64,000 nt of DNA from Anaerobium acetethylicum (GCF_900096945.1 NZ_FMKA01000002.1:186001-250000), one strand, 5' to 3'; numbered from the stretch's first letter, positions 26,616 to 35,832 are shown. Notes: generated by a model not told the origin, from the letters alone. Numbers and translations are program-made.

Positions 26616-28019
26616 TTGATAAAGGACAATCAAAAACATTTTAACAGACTGCATGTAGTCATAGATGCCTTCGTAATTGCTGTCACCTATGCACTTGCAT
26701 GGTTGCTGAAATTTAAAAGCGGTATTTTTTATAACCCGGGACTGTATCTTTCAGTCCAGGTTTATTTTTCTGCATTGGCGTTCATAGTGCCTGTGTACCT
26801 GATACTTTATTATGCATTCAACCTCTATACGCCGAAGCGGGTGCAGGGAAGGCGTCTTGAAGCTGCTAATATCGTCAAGGCGAATACCATAGGCCTCCTT
26901 CTTTTCTTTGTAGTGCTCTATATCATCAAGCAGGTGGATTTCTCGAGATCAATGATCTTCATTTTCTACTGCATCAATATAGCAGCAGAGGTACTTGTAA
27001 GGAACGTCATCAGATACAGTTTACGGAATATCCGCAAGAAGGGCTTCAATCTGAAGCACATACTCCTCGTCGGATACAGCAGGGCTGCGGAGGAATACAT
27101 AGACAGGATCAGGGCGAATCCACAGTGGGGATATGTCGTCAGGGGAATCCTGGATGACAATGTGGAGCGAGGCACCATATATAAAGGGATCAAGGTTCTT
27201 GGACGCATAGACAATCTGTTTGTCATCCTGCCGGAGAACAAACTGGACGAAATTGCGATTACCCTGAGCATCAACGAATATGCAAAACTTGAACATATCG
27301 TAAGCCTATGCGAAAAATCAGGCGTGCATACAAAATTCATTCCCGATTACAACAACATCATTCCTACAAAGCCATATACAGAAGATCTTCTGGGTCTTCC
27401 GGTCATTAATATCAGAAGGGTTCCGCTGACAAATACCCTGAACATGATTTCAAAAAGGATGGTCGATATCGTCGGTGCGGCAGCGGCAATCATCCTGTTT
27501 TCGCCTGTTATGCTCGTGACGGCAATCATTATAAGGCTCACATCGAAAGGCCCTTTGATTTATGCACAGGAAAGGGTCGGGCTTCATAACAAGACCTTCC
27601 GGATGTACAAATTCCGTTCCATGGAGGTTCAGGCACCGAAGGAAGAACAGAGCGCCTGGACTGTAAAGAACGATCCGAGGGTCACCGGAATCGGAAAATT
27701 CATAAGGAAGACGAGCATCGACGAATTCCCGCAGTTCTTCAACGTCCTGATGGGTGACATGAGCCTTGTGGGACCAAGACCCGAGAGGCCTTTCTTCGTC
27801 GAAAAATTCCGCGAAGAGATTCCAAGATACATGGTAAAACACCAGGTAAGGCCGGGGCTTACGGGCTGGGCGCAGGTGAATGGATACAGGGGAGATACCT
27901 CCATAAGAAAAAGGATAGATCATGATCTATATTATATAGAGAACTGGACAATGGGTTTTGATATTAAAATTCTGTTTTTAACAGTATTTAAGGGGTTTGT
28001 AAACAAGAACGCTTATTAG
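26616..28019 (+). CDS. Undecaprenyl-phosphate glucose phosphotransferase-type initiating enzyme
   Basis: This 467-residue enzyme has the full WbaP/WcaJ-like layout. Four membrane spans lie in the first ~125 residues, a CoA-binding-like nucleotide fold (LLVGYSRAAEEYIDRI, GVHTKFIPDY) from ~140 to 265, then a reentrant helix and catalytic domain with KFRSMEV, TSIDEFPQFFNVLMGDM, GPRPERPFF and RPGLTGWAQVNG. It should put the first sugar-phosphate (often glucose) on undecaprenyl phosphate. The start is TTG with AAGGTG 8 nt upstream. With the enzyme at 2105 it makes two initiators in one locus, suggesting two glycans or two primers. Confidence 0.92.
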   Translation: MIKDNQKHFNRLHVVIDAFVIAVTYALAWLLKFKSGIFYNPGLYLSVQVYFSALAFIVPVYLILYYAFNLYTPKRVQGRRLEAANIVKANTIGLLLFFVVLYIIKQVDFSRSMIFIFYCINIAAEVLVRNVIRYSLRNIRKKGFNLKHILLVGYSRAAEEYIDRIRANPQWGYVVRGILDDNVERGTIYKGIKVLGRIDNLFVILPENKLDEIAITLSINEYAKLEHIVSLCEKSGVHTKFIPDYNNIIPTKPYTEDLLGLPVINIRRVPLTNTLNMISKRMVDIVGAAAAIILFSPVMLVTAIIIRLTSKGPLIYAQERVGLHNKTFRMYKFRSMEVQAPKEEQSAWTVKNDPRVTGIGKFIRKTSIDEFPQFFNVLMGDMSLVGPRPERPFFVEKFREEIPRYMVKHQVRPGLTGWAQVNGYRGDTSIRKRIDHDLYYIENWTMGFDIKILFLTVFKGFVNKNAY

Positions 28020-28041
28020 TGTCGGATAGAGAGGTTAGAAA

Positions 28042-29229
28042 ATGTCGGTTGAAGAAAAACAGATGAAAAAGAGAAATAAAAATAGCAGGGCAGCAAAAAG
28101 AAGAAGACGCAGGAGGATCATCCTGGGCGTTGAATTGTTTTTGATCCTGATCCTGGCAGGTGTCCTTTATGGATATACGAAATATGGCATGATGCAGAAG
28201 GAAGAGATTCCGGAAGAAGATGTCATCGTCAACGAAATCGATGATGAGACGACGGTCGAAAAAGAAGGATACAGGAATATCGCACTATTTGGAGTGGATT
28301 CAAGGACAGCAGGTTCCCTGGGTGAAGGAAACCACAGCGACTGTATCATCGTTGCCAGCATCAACAACAAGACAGGGGATATCAAGCTTGTCTCAGTATA
28401 CAGGGACACTTATCTGAACCAGTCGACGGACAGCTACAACAAGGCGACACAGGCTTATTTCTCAGGAGGACCGAAGCAGTCCATCAATATGCTCAACATG
28501 AACCTCGATCTGGATATCAAGGATTATGTTTCGGTGGATTTCGCAGCTCTGGTTGATGTAATTGACCTGTTAGGCGGAATCGAAATCGATATACAGACCG
28601 CTGATGAAGTTGTTCATCTTAATAACTATGCAATCGAGACATCAAAAGTAACGGGAGTCAAGACTACAAAGGTCAAAAAGCCAGGGCTTCAGGTTCTTGA
28701 CGGGGTACAGGCTACTTCCTATGCAAGGATCAGGTATACGGCAGGTGACGACTTCAGAAGAACAGAGCGCCAGAGAGAGGTAATCGAGAAGATTATCGAA
28801 AAGGCGAAAACGGCAAATGTCGTTACCCTGAACAAAGTAATTAATGAAGTATTCCCACAGGTATCAACAAGCCTTTCTATAAAAGAGCTTATCGCACTTG
28901 TGCCGAATGCTGCAAAATACAGCATCAGTGAGACTGCCGGATTCCCGTTCGATAAGACGACAGGTACCGTAGGAAAGAGAGGCAGCTGTGTAATCGCCCA
29001 GGGCCTCGAGCAGAATGTCGTTCAGCTCCATGAATTCCTGTTCGGAGAAAAGGACTATCAGCCATCTGCAACCGTGACGCAGATCAATAATAAAATCATT
29101 AAGGATACCGGAGTCAAAGCGCTGATAAAAGAAGAGACAGAAGAAGAGACAGACGAAGAAACAGATGACAGCGGAGATTCGAAGTCTACAACGGGTTCTA
29201 GTACCAAGACCAGCACAAGCAAGAATTAA
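28042..29229 (+). CDS. LytR-CpsA-Psr (LCP) family glycopolymer transferase
   Basis: LCP enzymes attach undecaprenyl-linked glycopolymers to peptidoglycan on the outer face. A short basic cytoplasmic tail (NKNSRAAKRRRRRR) and one membrane span (~31-48) lead into the LCP domain. NIALFGVDSRT, VYRDTYL and DFRRTERQREVI carry the polyprenyl-phosphate-binding Arg/Asp residues. The C-terminal ~30 residues are a Glu/Thr/Ser tail (EETEEETDEETDD) likely to lie in the wall. It starts 22 bp after the initiating transferase, so wall anchoring is encoded with initiation. Confidence 0.93.
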   Translation: MSVEEKQMKKRNKNSRAAKRRRRRRIILGVELFLILILAGVLYGYTKYGMMQKEEIPEEDVIVNEIDDETTVEKEGYRNIALFGVDSRTAGSLGEGNHSDCIIVASINNKTGDIKLVSVYRDTYLNQSTDSYNKATQAYFSGGPKQSINMLNMNLDLDIKDYVSVDFAALVDVIDLLGGIEIDIQTADEVVHLNNYAIETSKVTGVKTTKVKKPGLQVLDGVQATSYARIRYTAGDDFRRTERQREVIEKIIEKAKTANVVTLNKVINEVFPQVSTSLSIKELIALVPNAAKYSISETAGFPFDKTTGTVGKRGSCVIAQGLEQNVVQLHEFLFGEKDYQPSATVTQINNKIIKDTGVKALIKEETEEETDEETDDSGDSKSTTGSSTKTSTSKN

Positions 29230-29244
29230 AGTAATAGATCAGGT

Positions 29245-29287
29245 AAAAAGGAGATTTCTGCATTGGAAAATTCAGAGTCTCTTTTTT
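29245..29287 (+). terminator. Probable rho-independent terminator after the LCP gene
   Basis: AAAAAGGAGA pairs with TCTCTTTTTT (one G-U), with an inner CTG/CAG pair. The right arm contains the T-run. Confidence 0.4.
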
Positions 29288-29382
29288 GCTGTCTCCTGCC
29301 ATTTTGCAAGGCGGAGTGGAGCAGAACGGGGGCAAAAAGCCGTCCGGGCATCAAAGAGAGCAGCTTCGGAAAGGAAGATAGT

Positions 29383-30303
29383 ATGGAAAAAACATTTACA
29401 GTCGACTTAATAGTGCCTGCATATAAGCCAGGCAGGGAACTGGACCTCCTTCTTGAAAAAATCCAGGAACAGACCCACAAGGTCCGCAAGATCATCCTGG
29501 TCAATACGGAGAAGGCATATCTGGACGAAAACCGGTATAAGGATATCAAAAACCTTCAGATACATCATATAAAGAAGTCAGAGTTCGATCATGGAAGGAC
29601 AAGGGATTTCGGGGCAAAGCTTTCAGATGCTGACATACTCGTATTCATGACCCAGGACGCAGTACCCAAAAACGAAAGGCTTATCGAGAATCTGCTCAGG
29701 CCCTTTGCGAATCCTGAGATCGGAGCGGCTTATGCAAGGCAGCTCCCAGCGGACGACTGCAGGGAGGTGGAGAAATTCACCAGAGCGTTCAACTATCCAG
29801 CCCAGTCTTCGGTCAAGTCCCTGAAAGATCTGGACAGGCTCGGGATCAAGACCTTTTTCTGCTCGAATGTCTGTGCCGCCTACAGGAGGGACTTATATGA
29901 GAGCCTCGGGGGATTCGTGAAGAAAACCATATTCAATGAAGATATGATTTTTGCCGGAAACATTATAAAATCCGGGAAGAGCATTGCCTATGCGGCAGAT
30001 GCAGAGGTTGTCCATTCCCACAACTACGGGAATATGGAGCAGCTGAGGAGAAATTTTGATCTGGCCGTCTCCCAGGAAGATCATCCTGAGGTTTTTGCAG
30101 GGGTGAAATCAGAGAGCGAGGGGATTAAGCTCGTAAAGAAAAGTGCAGCACATCTGGTCAGGATCGGAAAGCCATGGCTCATTCCGGATCTCATCATAAA
30201 AAGCGGATTCAAATTCATTGGCTACAAGCTGGGAAGAAAATACCGCTCCCTTCCCCAGTGGCTCATAAACAGGCTGACAATGAACCGTGCATACTGGCTT
30301 TAA
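29383..30303 (+). CDS. Family 2 glycosyltransferase, rhamnosyltransferase-like
   Basis: This 306-residue GT-A enzyme starts VDLIVPAYKPG. The segment EFDHGRTRDFGAKLS, then VFMTQDAVP and FCSNVCAAYRRDLYESLGGF, with HSHNY downstream, is the pattern of bacterial rhamnosyltransferases of the RfbN/WbbL kind. The upstream extension in the track (from 29263) lacks such similarity; ATG 29383 has AAGGA 6-7 nt before it. A D- or L-rhamnose donor would fit the gmd/rmd genes, but specificity is not visible. The last gene of the polysaccharide region. Confidence 0.82.
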   Translation: MEKTFTVDLIVPAYKPGRELDLLLEKIQEQTHKVRKIILVNTEKAYLDENRYKDIKNLQIHHIKKSEFDHGRTRDFGAKLSDADILVFMTQDAVPKNERLIENLLRPFANPEIGAAYARQLPADDCREVEKFTRAFNYPAQSSVKSLKDLDRLGIKTFFCSNVCAAYRRDLYESLGGFVKKTIFNEDMIFAGNIIKSGKSIAYAADAEVVHSHNYGNMEQLRRNFDLAVSQEDHPEVFAGVKSESEGIKLVKKSAAHLVRIGKPWLIPDLIIKSGFKFIGYKLGRKYRSLPQWLINRLTMNRAYWL

Positions 30304-30360
30304 CGGCATCTGCGCCGTTGTTCGAATGTGAATAGAAGTTCAAAGTTTTTTAATCAATTA

Positions 30361-30398
30361 AACACAAATTGAACACAAACTCTTGTTAAACTTATAAT
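30361..30398 (+). promoter_or_regulatory. htrA promoter with 11-bp direct repeats
   Basis: TTGAAC (30369-30374), 18-nt spacer, TATAAT (30393-30398). The -35 lies within two direct repeats AACACAAAYT spaced 11 bp apart, a layout typical of response-regulator binding sites. Confidence 0.6.
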
Positions 30399-30469
30399 CA
30401 GTTAAAAGATAAGCAGCCCGGATATGCAAGCCTTCATTTGGCAGGGCAAGTTTGAAAGGAGAATCATTT

Positions 30470-32212
30470 ATGTTTGATGAATTTGAAAATAAGAAAAACC
30501 AGAATAACGAGGAACCAGATAGAGAAATGAAAGATAGCACATTGCCGGAGGGCGACGTGCTGTATGGTGAAGTAACGGACAATGCAGCACCAGGTCAGGC
30601 AGTAACGGACAATGCGGTAATTGATAACGAAGTCCCGGTTACAAAAGCGGCTGATCATGAACCAGGCACTAAATCAGGCGGTGAAAGCAGCCAGGGCAGC
30701 ATGCCGATGAGCGATTCCTTCAATTATGGAACAGTCGAGGGAAGCAGCTACAGGTACAGCAATGTAACCGGGGAAAACAGAATCAACGATACGGGCAGCA
30801 ATACGGGCAGCAATACGGGTGACAGCACCCGGAAAGTTTCCGGCAGCAGCACCCAGGCATCCTCAGAAAGCAGCAGGGAAAATGTGTATGCTGCATATAA
30901 TTTTACGGAGGATGGGAATTCGGGATATGCAGGTAACACCGGAAATAATGGAAATAATGGAAATAATGGTGGAAAAAAGGAAAAGACGAAAAAAATAAAA
31001 ACCCATAAAAGCGACAGCTTTGGAAGACGGATCGCCATGACTGCGGCAATAGCGCTAGTGTTCGGATCCATTTCAGGAGCGGCTTTCCAGGGTGTGAATA
31101 TGATTGCAGGATCGTTGCAGAAAGACAGCAGTGCCCAGCAGATTGCACAGACAACGCTTGACTCTGCTGCAGATGCCGGCGATATCATTGCGGCAAACAC
31201 GACCCAGACAACAACTACGGTCAGTGATGTTTCGAGCGTCGTAGAAGCGGTGATGCCGTCCGTCGTCTCGATTATAAACAAAGCTACTGTTTCGCAGCAG
31301 AACATGTTTGGTCAGTCCATGGAATATGAAAGCGAAGGAAGCGGATCCGGCATCATAATCGGTCAGAATGATACGGAAATGCTCATCGTAACAAACAACC
31401 ACGTTATTGATAATGCCAATTCCATTACAGTGACCTTCATAGACGAGCAGACCTATGATGCCCAGGTGAAGGGAACTGATGCCAATATGGATCTTGCTGT
31501 GATAGCAGTTCCGCTCAGTGACCTGACAGAAGATACCATGAGCCAGATCAAGATAGCAGTGCTGGGTGATTCAGATGCCCTTACAGTGGGCGAACCGGCA
31601 ATTGCAATCGGAAATGCATTGGGATACGGACAGTCGGTCACGACTGGAGTCATCAGCGCACTGAACCGGGAAGTCACGGTCGACAACATTACCAACGAAC
31701 TGATCCAGACAGATGCGGCAATCAATCCGGGCAACAGCGGCGGAGCCCTCCTGAACATAAAGGGTGAGGTCATCGGAATAAACGCAGTGAAATTCGCATC
31801 AAGCGACGTTGAAGGCATGGGCTATGCAATACCGGTTTCATCGGCAACCCCTATCATCAACGAGCTTATGAACAAAAAAACCAGGGTAAAAGTAGATGAA
31901 GCGGAAAAAGGATATCTTGGAATCCAGGGCGTTGACGTCACATCAGAAGTGGCAAAAACCTACAGCATGCCAATGGGCGTATATGTTGCGGCAGTTGTCG
32001 AAGGCACAGCGGCAGATGATGCGGGTCTTGTAAAGGGAGATATCATCACTGCCTTTGATGGAAACAGCATTACCTCAATGGAAGGCCTCCAGGGTATTCT
32101 GGAATACTATGCGGCAGGGACGACAGTCGACCTGACAGTGGAGAGAGCATCAAATGGCGGCTACGAAAAAGAGACAGTTTCAGTCACTTTGGGAGAGCGG
32201 ACTGCTCAATAG
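30470..32212 (+). CDS. htrA: HtrA/DegP-like membrane-anchored serine protease with PDZ domain
   Basis: The ~185-residue N-terminal cytoplasmic region is low in complexity (NTGSNTGDST, NTGNNGNNGNNGG). One membrane span follows at about 190-210. The trypsin-like domain has its triad in NNHVIDN (His), MDLAVIAV (Asp) and NPGNSGGALL (Ser). A single PDZ domain occupies the last ~95 residues (GYLGIQGVDV, GLVKGDIITAFDG). It degrades misfolded exported proteins. I start at ATG 30470, which has AAGGAG 8 nt upstream, rather than the track's 30452. The disordered N-terminus is longer than in Bacillus HtrA. Confidence 0.93.
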   Translation: MFDEFENKKNQNNEEPDREMKDSTLPEGDVLYGEVTDNAAPGQAVTDNAVIDNEVPVTKAADHEPGTKSGGESSQGSMPMSDSFNYGTVEGSSYRYSNVTGENRINDTGSNTGSNTGDSTRKVSGSSTQASSESSRENVYAAYNFTEDGNSGYAGNTGNNGNNGNNGGKKEKTKKIKTHKSDSFGRRIAMTAAIALVFGSISGAAFQGVNMIAGSLQKDSSAQQIAQTTLDSAADAGDIIAANTTQTTTTVSDVSSVVEAVMPSVVSIINKATVSQQNMFGQSMEYESEGSGSGIIIGQNDTEMLIVTNNHVIDNANSITVTFIDEQTYDAQVKGTDANMDLAVIAVPLSDLTEDTMSQIKIAVLGDSDALTVGEPAIAIGNALGYGQSVTTGVISALNREVTVDNITNELIQTDAAINPGNSGGALLNIKGEVIGINAVKFASSDVEGMGYAIPVSSATPIINELMNKKTRVKVDEAEKGYLGIQGVDVTSEVAKTYSMPMGVYVAAVVEGTAADDAGLVKGDIITAFDGNSITSMEGLQGILEYYAAGTTVDLTVERASNGGYEKETVSVTLGERTAQ

Positions 32213-32273
32213 GCAGAAGCCAGGAACCAATTAAGAAGCAGATAAAAAAATAATAAATCAGGCGACAAAGCTT

Positions 32274-32318
32274 AACAGCCAGTACCGGGAGCATAATCCG
32301 CAGGAACTGGCTGTTTTT
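32274..32318 (+). terminator. Rho-independent terminator of htrA
   Basis: AACAGCCAGT and ACTGGCTGTT pair around a ~22-nt loop, followed by TTTTTGATTT. Confidence 0.85.
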
Positions 32319-32335
32319 GATTTATAGGACTAGCA

Positions 32336-32724
32336 TGTCAAAAGTCCTCTTACAATGTTCGCTTTCGTTAATTTTCACATTCGCCATCTGTCGCACAGTG
32401 ATGCAAAACATGATTCAATGAGCAGCTTTAGATCAAAGTGGTTTCGCCGCTTCAGCTCCACCCACCTAAAACTTGAAGGCGAAGACATTTTGCAGTGCGG
32501 AGGGCTGATTGACGATAGTCAATCAAATACCACAAGCCCGACTGCACATCTCCCAGAGGGTTTTCATATCATAGGACGAACTTTCCTATGATATGAAGAC
32601 GTTGGTACTTGGCCGCGTACTTTGCGGCCTTACGTACCACTACGTCTTCATCTAAGCGAGAGCGCGCTGCGAATGAACATGTTTTGCATCACGTCCTCAT
32701 TCACGAAACTTAGGCAAATTGACG
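32336..32724 (+). repeat. Fold-back repeat family E1 (copy A), interrupted
   Basis: It starts TGTCAAAAGTCC and reads through CAGTGATGCAAAACATGATT to AATTGACG. It is nearly the reverse complement of copy B (34934-35131) except for a ~163-bp insertion (32431-32593) in the loop, flanked by TA on both sides. The insertion contains nested inverted repeats (TGCAGT/ACTGCA, GATTGAC/GTCAATC) and the ATCATAGG hairpin. The right-end TGTCAAAAG sequence is missing or diverged. No coding potential. This element plus promoter fills 32319-32821. Confidence 0.75.
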
Positions 32725-32759
32725 TTTTTCTGTCAGCATCCAGGCGTCTAAAACATTGC

Positions 32760-32788
32760 TTGAATGATAAAAATAATTAAGATATAAT
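32760..32788 (+). promoter_or_regulatory. Promoter of the clpX-like gene
   Basis: TTGAAT, 17-nt spacer, TATAAT, 33 bp before the start codon. It lies just beyond the end of repeat copy A. Confidence 0.7.
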
Positions 32789-32821
32789 GAAGTCAGAAGT
32801 GGCAGAGAGAGGAGAATAAAT

Positions 32822-34390
32822 ATGTCGCAGCAGAATGATGGCTTTCAAACAACGGATGAAAAGGAAACCGATCTTCCTGATAAAAGCATAGACAATATTC
32901 CGGATGCTGAAGATAATCAGGAAAACCAGGCCGGAACAAATGCGGATGATGATCCAAAAAACGAACCCACAAAGGACTCTGTTCCAGACGGATCCCATAA
33001 ACATGTCCATGAAAAAAAGGACGGACATGAGGATGAATATGAGCAGATCTGCTATATCTGCAGGCGCCCTGAAAGCAAGACGGGAAGAATGATAAAAATT
33101 CCGAACAGCATTACAATCTGCGTGGACTGTATGCAAAAGGCTTTCGATACAATGGACAGCGTCGGAATGGATTATGACAGCATCCTGAAAAATTCGGAAT
33201 TTCCGGGGCTAGGAAACATAAACATGGTGGACCTGTCAAATCTGCAGGAGAGCGTACCGCAGAGGCAGAAACTGAAAAAGAAGAAAGAAGAAAATCCAAA
33301 GCCGGTCGTCGACATCAAGAAAATCCCATCGCCTCACAAGCTGAAAGCCCAGCTTGACGATTATGTCATCGGGCAGGAGCGTGCAAAGAAAGTCATTTCG
33401 GTGGCTGTCTACAACCACTATAAAAGGGTTGCAACGAATACCATGGATGAGATTGAGATCGAGAAGTCGAACATGCTTATGATAGGCCCTACGGGCAGCG
33501 GCAAGACTTATCTTGTAAAGACCCTGGCAAGACTTCTGGATGTGCCGCTGGCCATGGCTGATGCGACGTCCCTTACGGAAGCCGGATATATAGGCGATGA
33601 TATCGAAAGCGTGCTTTCGAAGCTGCTGGCTGCCGCAGACAATGATGTACAGCGTGCGGAGTCAGGAATCGTCCTGATCGATGAGATAGACAAGATAGCA
33701 AAAAAGAAGAATACGACACAGAGGGATGTCAGCGGAGAGTCGGTACAGCAGGGGCTGCTGAAGATGCTGGAGGGCGGAGAAATTGAAGTGCCTGTCGGAG
33801 CCAACAGCAAGAATGCAATGGTTCCCCTGGTCACAATGAATACGAAGAACATTCTGTTCATCTGCAGCGGTGCATTTCCGGATTTGGAGGAAATCATCAG
33901 GGAGCGGCTCAATAAGCAGTCGTCCATGGGATTTGTGGCAGATCTGAAGGACAAGTATGATGATGATGTAAACATCCTTCAGAAAGTGACCCTTGAGGAT
34001 CTGAGGAGTTTCGGCATGATTCCGGAATTCATAGGGCGTCTTCCCATCGTCTATACGTTGGAAAGCCTGAATAAGGATATGCTCGTAAGGATACTGAAGG
34101 AGCCTAAAAATGCCATCCTGAAGCAGTACCAGAAACTTCTGGCGCTGGATGAGGTGAAACTGGAATTCGATGAAGGAGCGCTGGAGGCCATTGCCGAGAA
34201 GGCACTTGAAAAGAAGACCGGCGCCAGGGCATTAAGGGCTATCATAGAAGATTTCATGATGGACATCATGTATGAGATTCCAAAGGATGAGAATATCGGA
34301 AAAGTGACTATTACAAGGGACTATATTGAAAAGCGCGGCGGCCCGCTTATTGACATGAGGGGATACCTTCAGCTGGAAGGCAGGGTTTAA
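32822..34390 (+). CDS. Divergent ClpX-like AAA+ unfoldase paralog
   Basis: The 522 residues begin with a ~75-residue acidic, disordered extension absent from ClpX. A C4 zinc-finger follows (CYICRR ... CVDCM, residues ~77-105), then the AAA+ core: Walker A GPTGSGKT (Lys228), pore loop GYIG, Walker B IVLIDEIDKIAKK, sensor-2 TGARALR. Two ClpX features are changed. The ClpP-docking loop reads MGF (369-371) instead of the usual I/L-G-F-G, and the RKH loop that helps bind ssrA tags is not recognisable. It could unfold a special substrate set with or without ClpP. Annotated by most pipelines as ClpX; I expect a canonical clpX elsewhere. Confidence 0.82.
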   Translation: MSQQNDGFQTTDEKETDLPDKSIDNIPDAEDNQENQAGTNADDDPKNEPTKDSVPDGSHKHVHEKKDGHEDEYEQICYICRRPESKTGRMIKIPNSITICVDCMQKAFDTMDSVGMDYDSILKNSEFPGLGNINMVDLSNLQESVPQRQKLKKKKEENPKPVVDIKKIPSPHKLKAQLDDYVIGQERAKKVISVAVYNHYKRVATNTMDEIEIEKSNMLMIGPTGSGKTYLVKTLARLLDVPLAMADATSLTEAGYIGDDIESVLSKLLAAADNDVQRAESGIVLIDEIDKIAKKKNTTQRDVSGESVQQGLLKMLEGGEIEVPVGANSKNAMVPLVTMNTKNILFICSGAFPDLEEIIRERLNKQSSMGFVADLKDKYDDDVNILQKVTLEDLRSFGMIPEFIGRLPIVYTLESLNKDMLVRILKEPKNAILKQYQKLLALDEVKLEFDEGALEAIAEKALEKKTGARALRAIIEDFMMDIMYEIPKDENIGKVTITRDYIEKRGGPLIDMRGYLQLEGRV

Positions 34391-34465
34391 CACCGGTGCC
34401 GGGAAAAAAAATACCTTTTGCCCCGATATCGTAATATAAAACAAAATGCGAAGGGAATGGTGGAC

Positions 34466-34927
34466 ATGATTTTTTACGTAATGGTTGCAGCAGGGGCTTT
34501 TGTACTGGATTACAAGATCAAGAACTATATTGAAAAGAACAAGGAATACAATGATCCGGAAGAGATTATGGGTGGAAACATCATTATCCGTAAAATTTAT
34601 AACAGGGGTGCCATTATGAATTTCATGGATCACAAACAGAGGCTGGTTTCCAAGGTTTCCGTAATGCTTACCCTTGCGCTGTCAGTGTGCTATGTCTGGG
34701 TGCTTTTGAAAAAAGGGTGGGGCGGTCTGAAATTTGCCCTGAGCCTTGTTCTCGGAGGTGCAATCAGCAACACTTACGACAGGGTAATGCATAATTATGT
34801 CGTTGACTATTTCAGCTTCAACACAAAAATTCAGGGTCTGAAGAAAATAGTATTTAATATTTCAGATATGTTCATCTTTCTCGGGGCAGCAATAGCTGTT
34901 GTCTGGAGCTGGTTTGCGGAGGAGTAA
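34466..34927 (+). CDS. lspA: Signal peptidase II-like lipoprotein signal peptidase
   Basis: This 153-residue protein has four membrane spans and the LspA motifs in order: VLDYKIKNY, IYNRGAIMN, GGAISNTYDRV (first catalytic Asp) and FNISDMFIFLG (second Asp). It removes signal peptides from diacylglyceryl-modified prolipoproteins such as those at 36001, 52656 and 53885. The sequence is more divergent than housekeeping LspA (AISNTYDR for GAxGNxxDR), so it may be a second copy. ATG 34466 with AAGGGA 9 nt upstream is preferred over the track's TTG 34418. It lies 75 bp after the clpX-like gene. Confidence 0.85.
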   Translation: MIFYVMVAAGAFVLDYKIKNYIEKNKEYNDPEEIMGGNIIIRKIYNRGAIMNFMDHKQRLVSKVSVMLTLALSVCYVWVLLKKGWGGLKFALSLVLGGAISNTYDRVMHNYVVDYFSFNTKIQGLKKIVFNISDMFIFLGAAIAVVWSWFAEE

Positions 34928-34933
34928 GAGGGG

Positions 34934-35131
34934 ACGTGATGCAAAACATGTTCATTCGCAGCGCGCTCTCGCTTAGATGAAGACGTAGTGGTACGTAAGG
35001 CCGCAAAGTACGCGGCCTAAGTACCAACGTCTTCATAAAGCTGCTCATTGAATCATGTTTTGCATCACTGTGTGATAGATGGCGGATGTGCAAATTGACG
35101 AAGCGAACGTTACGAAGGGACTTTTGACAGG
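34934..35131 (-). repeat. Fold-back repeat family E1 (copy B), uninterrupted
   Basis: This ~198-bp copy is inverted relative to copy A. It starts GACGTGATGCAAAACATGTT six bases after the lspA stop and ends GGGACTTTTGACA. The inner palindrome GAAGACGTAGTGGTACGTAAG ... CTAAGTACCAACGTCTTC is intact, showing the empty insertion site used in copies A and C. Confidence 0.78.
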
Positions 35132-35149
35132 TTAATCATGAGAGAATTA

Positions 35150-35196
35150 AAAAAAGCAATGGAATGTATGCGAAGCATACATTCCATTGCTTTTTT
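35150..35196. terminator. Bidirectional terminator between lspA region and cold-shock gene
   Basis: A perfect 22-bp stem (AAAAAAGCAATGGAATGTATGC and complement) with a GAA loop. T-runs are on both strands. Confidence 0.9.
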
Positions 35197-35294
35197 AACT
35201 AAGTCTATAAAGAATTAAGCGAAGCGGACGATACTAGCAATCTGCTTTGCATCTCTTCCTTAAAACTTGACCGGCTGAGCCGGACAGGATTTAA

Positions 35295-35495
35295 TTAGAG
35301 TTTACAAACGTTAGTTGCCTGTGGTCCTCTGTTACCCTGTTCGATGTCGAAGCTTACTGCCTGACCTTCTTCAAGAGTTTTGAATCCGTCTGTCTGGATA
35401 GCTGAGAAATGTACGAATACATCTTCTCCGTTTTCTGCAGAAATAAATCCAAATCCTTTTTCGCTGTTAAACCATTTAACTGTACCTTTGTTCAT
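35295..35495 (-). CDS. Cold-shock-domain RNA chaperone (CspA family)
   Basis: This 66-residue OB-fold protein carries RNP1 KGFGFI and RNP2 VFVHF, plus the usual [10 protein letters not shown] start and GPQATNV end. It binds single-stranded RNA/DNA and melts mRNA structure. A GGAGG site precedes the ATG. The promoter at 35614-35642 gives a leader of over 100 nt, as is common for cold-inducible csp genes. A second csp gene is at 47920. Confidence 0.95.
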   Translation of the reverse strand: MNKGTVKWFNSEKGFGFISAENGEDVFVHFSAIQTDGFKTLEEGQAVSFDIEQGNRGPQATNVCKL

Positions 35496-35613
35496 TGTGG
35501 TACCTCCTTAAAAAAATAATATATTGTGCATAAAAAATTTCACATATTTTTACAAATCATATTTTAGAAAACATATAATCTCTAAAAATATGTGAAAATA
35601 TTAATACTTGATT

Positions 35614-35642
35614 ATAATAGCATGCAGGTTAGGAATTGTCAA
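35614..35642 (-). promoter_or_regulatory. Promoter of the cold-shock gene
   Basis: Minus strand TTGACA, 17-nt spacer, TATTAT (an overlapping TATAAT lies 3 nt further). Predicted leader is about 110 nt and A/U-rich. Confidence 0.75.
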
Positions 35643-35832
35643 TACTTTTAGTAAAACTTAAACTATTATGGTGCCTTAGATATATACAAATATAGTGAAA
35701 ATGCCCTTTTTAAGGGCTTCAGGACCTTGAAATTTTTTCTTTTTTTAACTGTATCGAAAGAATATTCAGCTAAAATAATTGTTGTGGCAATATTTTTGGC
35801 AAAATAGTATAATGCAGATATAAGGGGAGTTT

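Noticed and set aside
32355-32591. 78-residue ORF in repeat copy A
   Set aside because: It lies wholly in the interrupted fold-back repeat, and copy B does not keep the frame.
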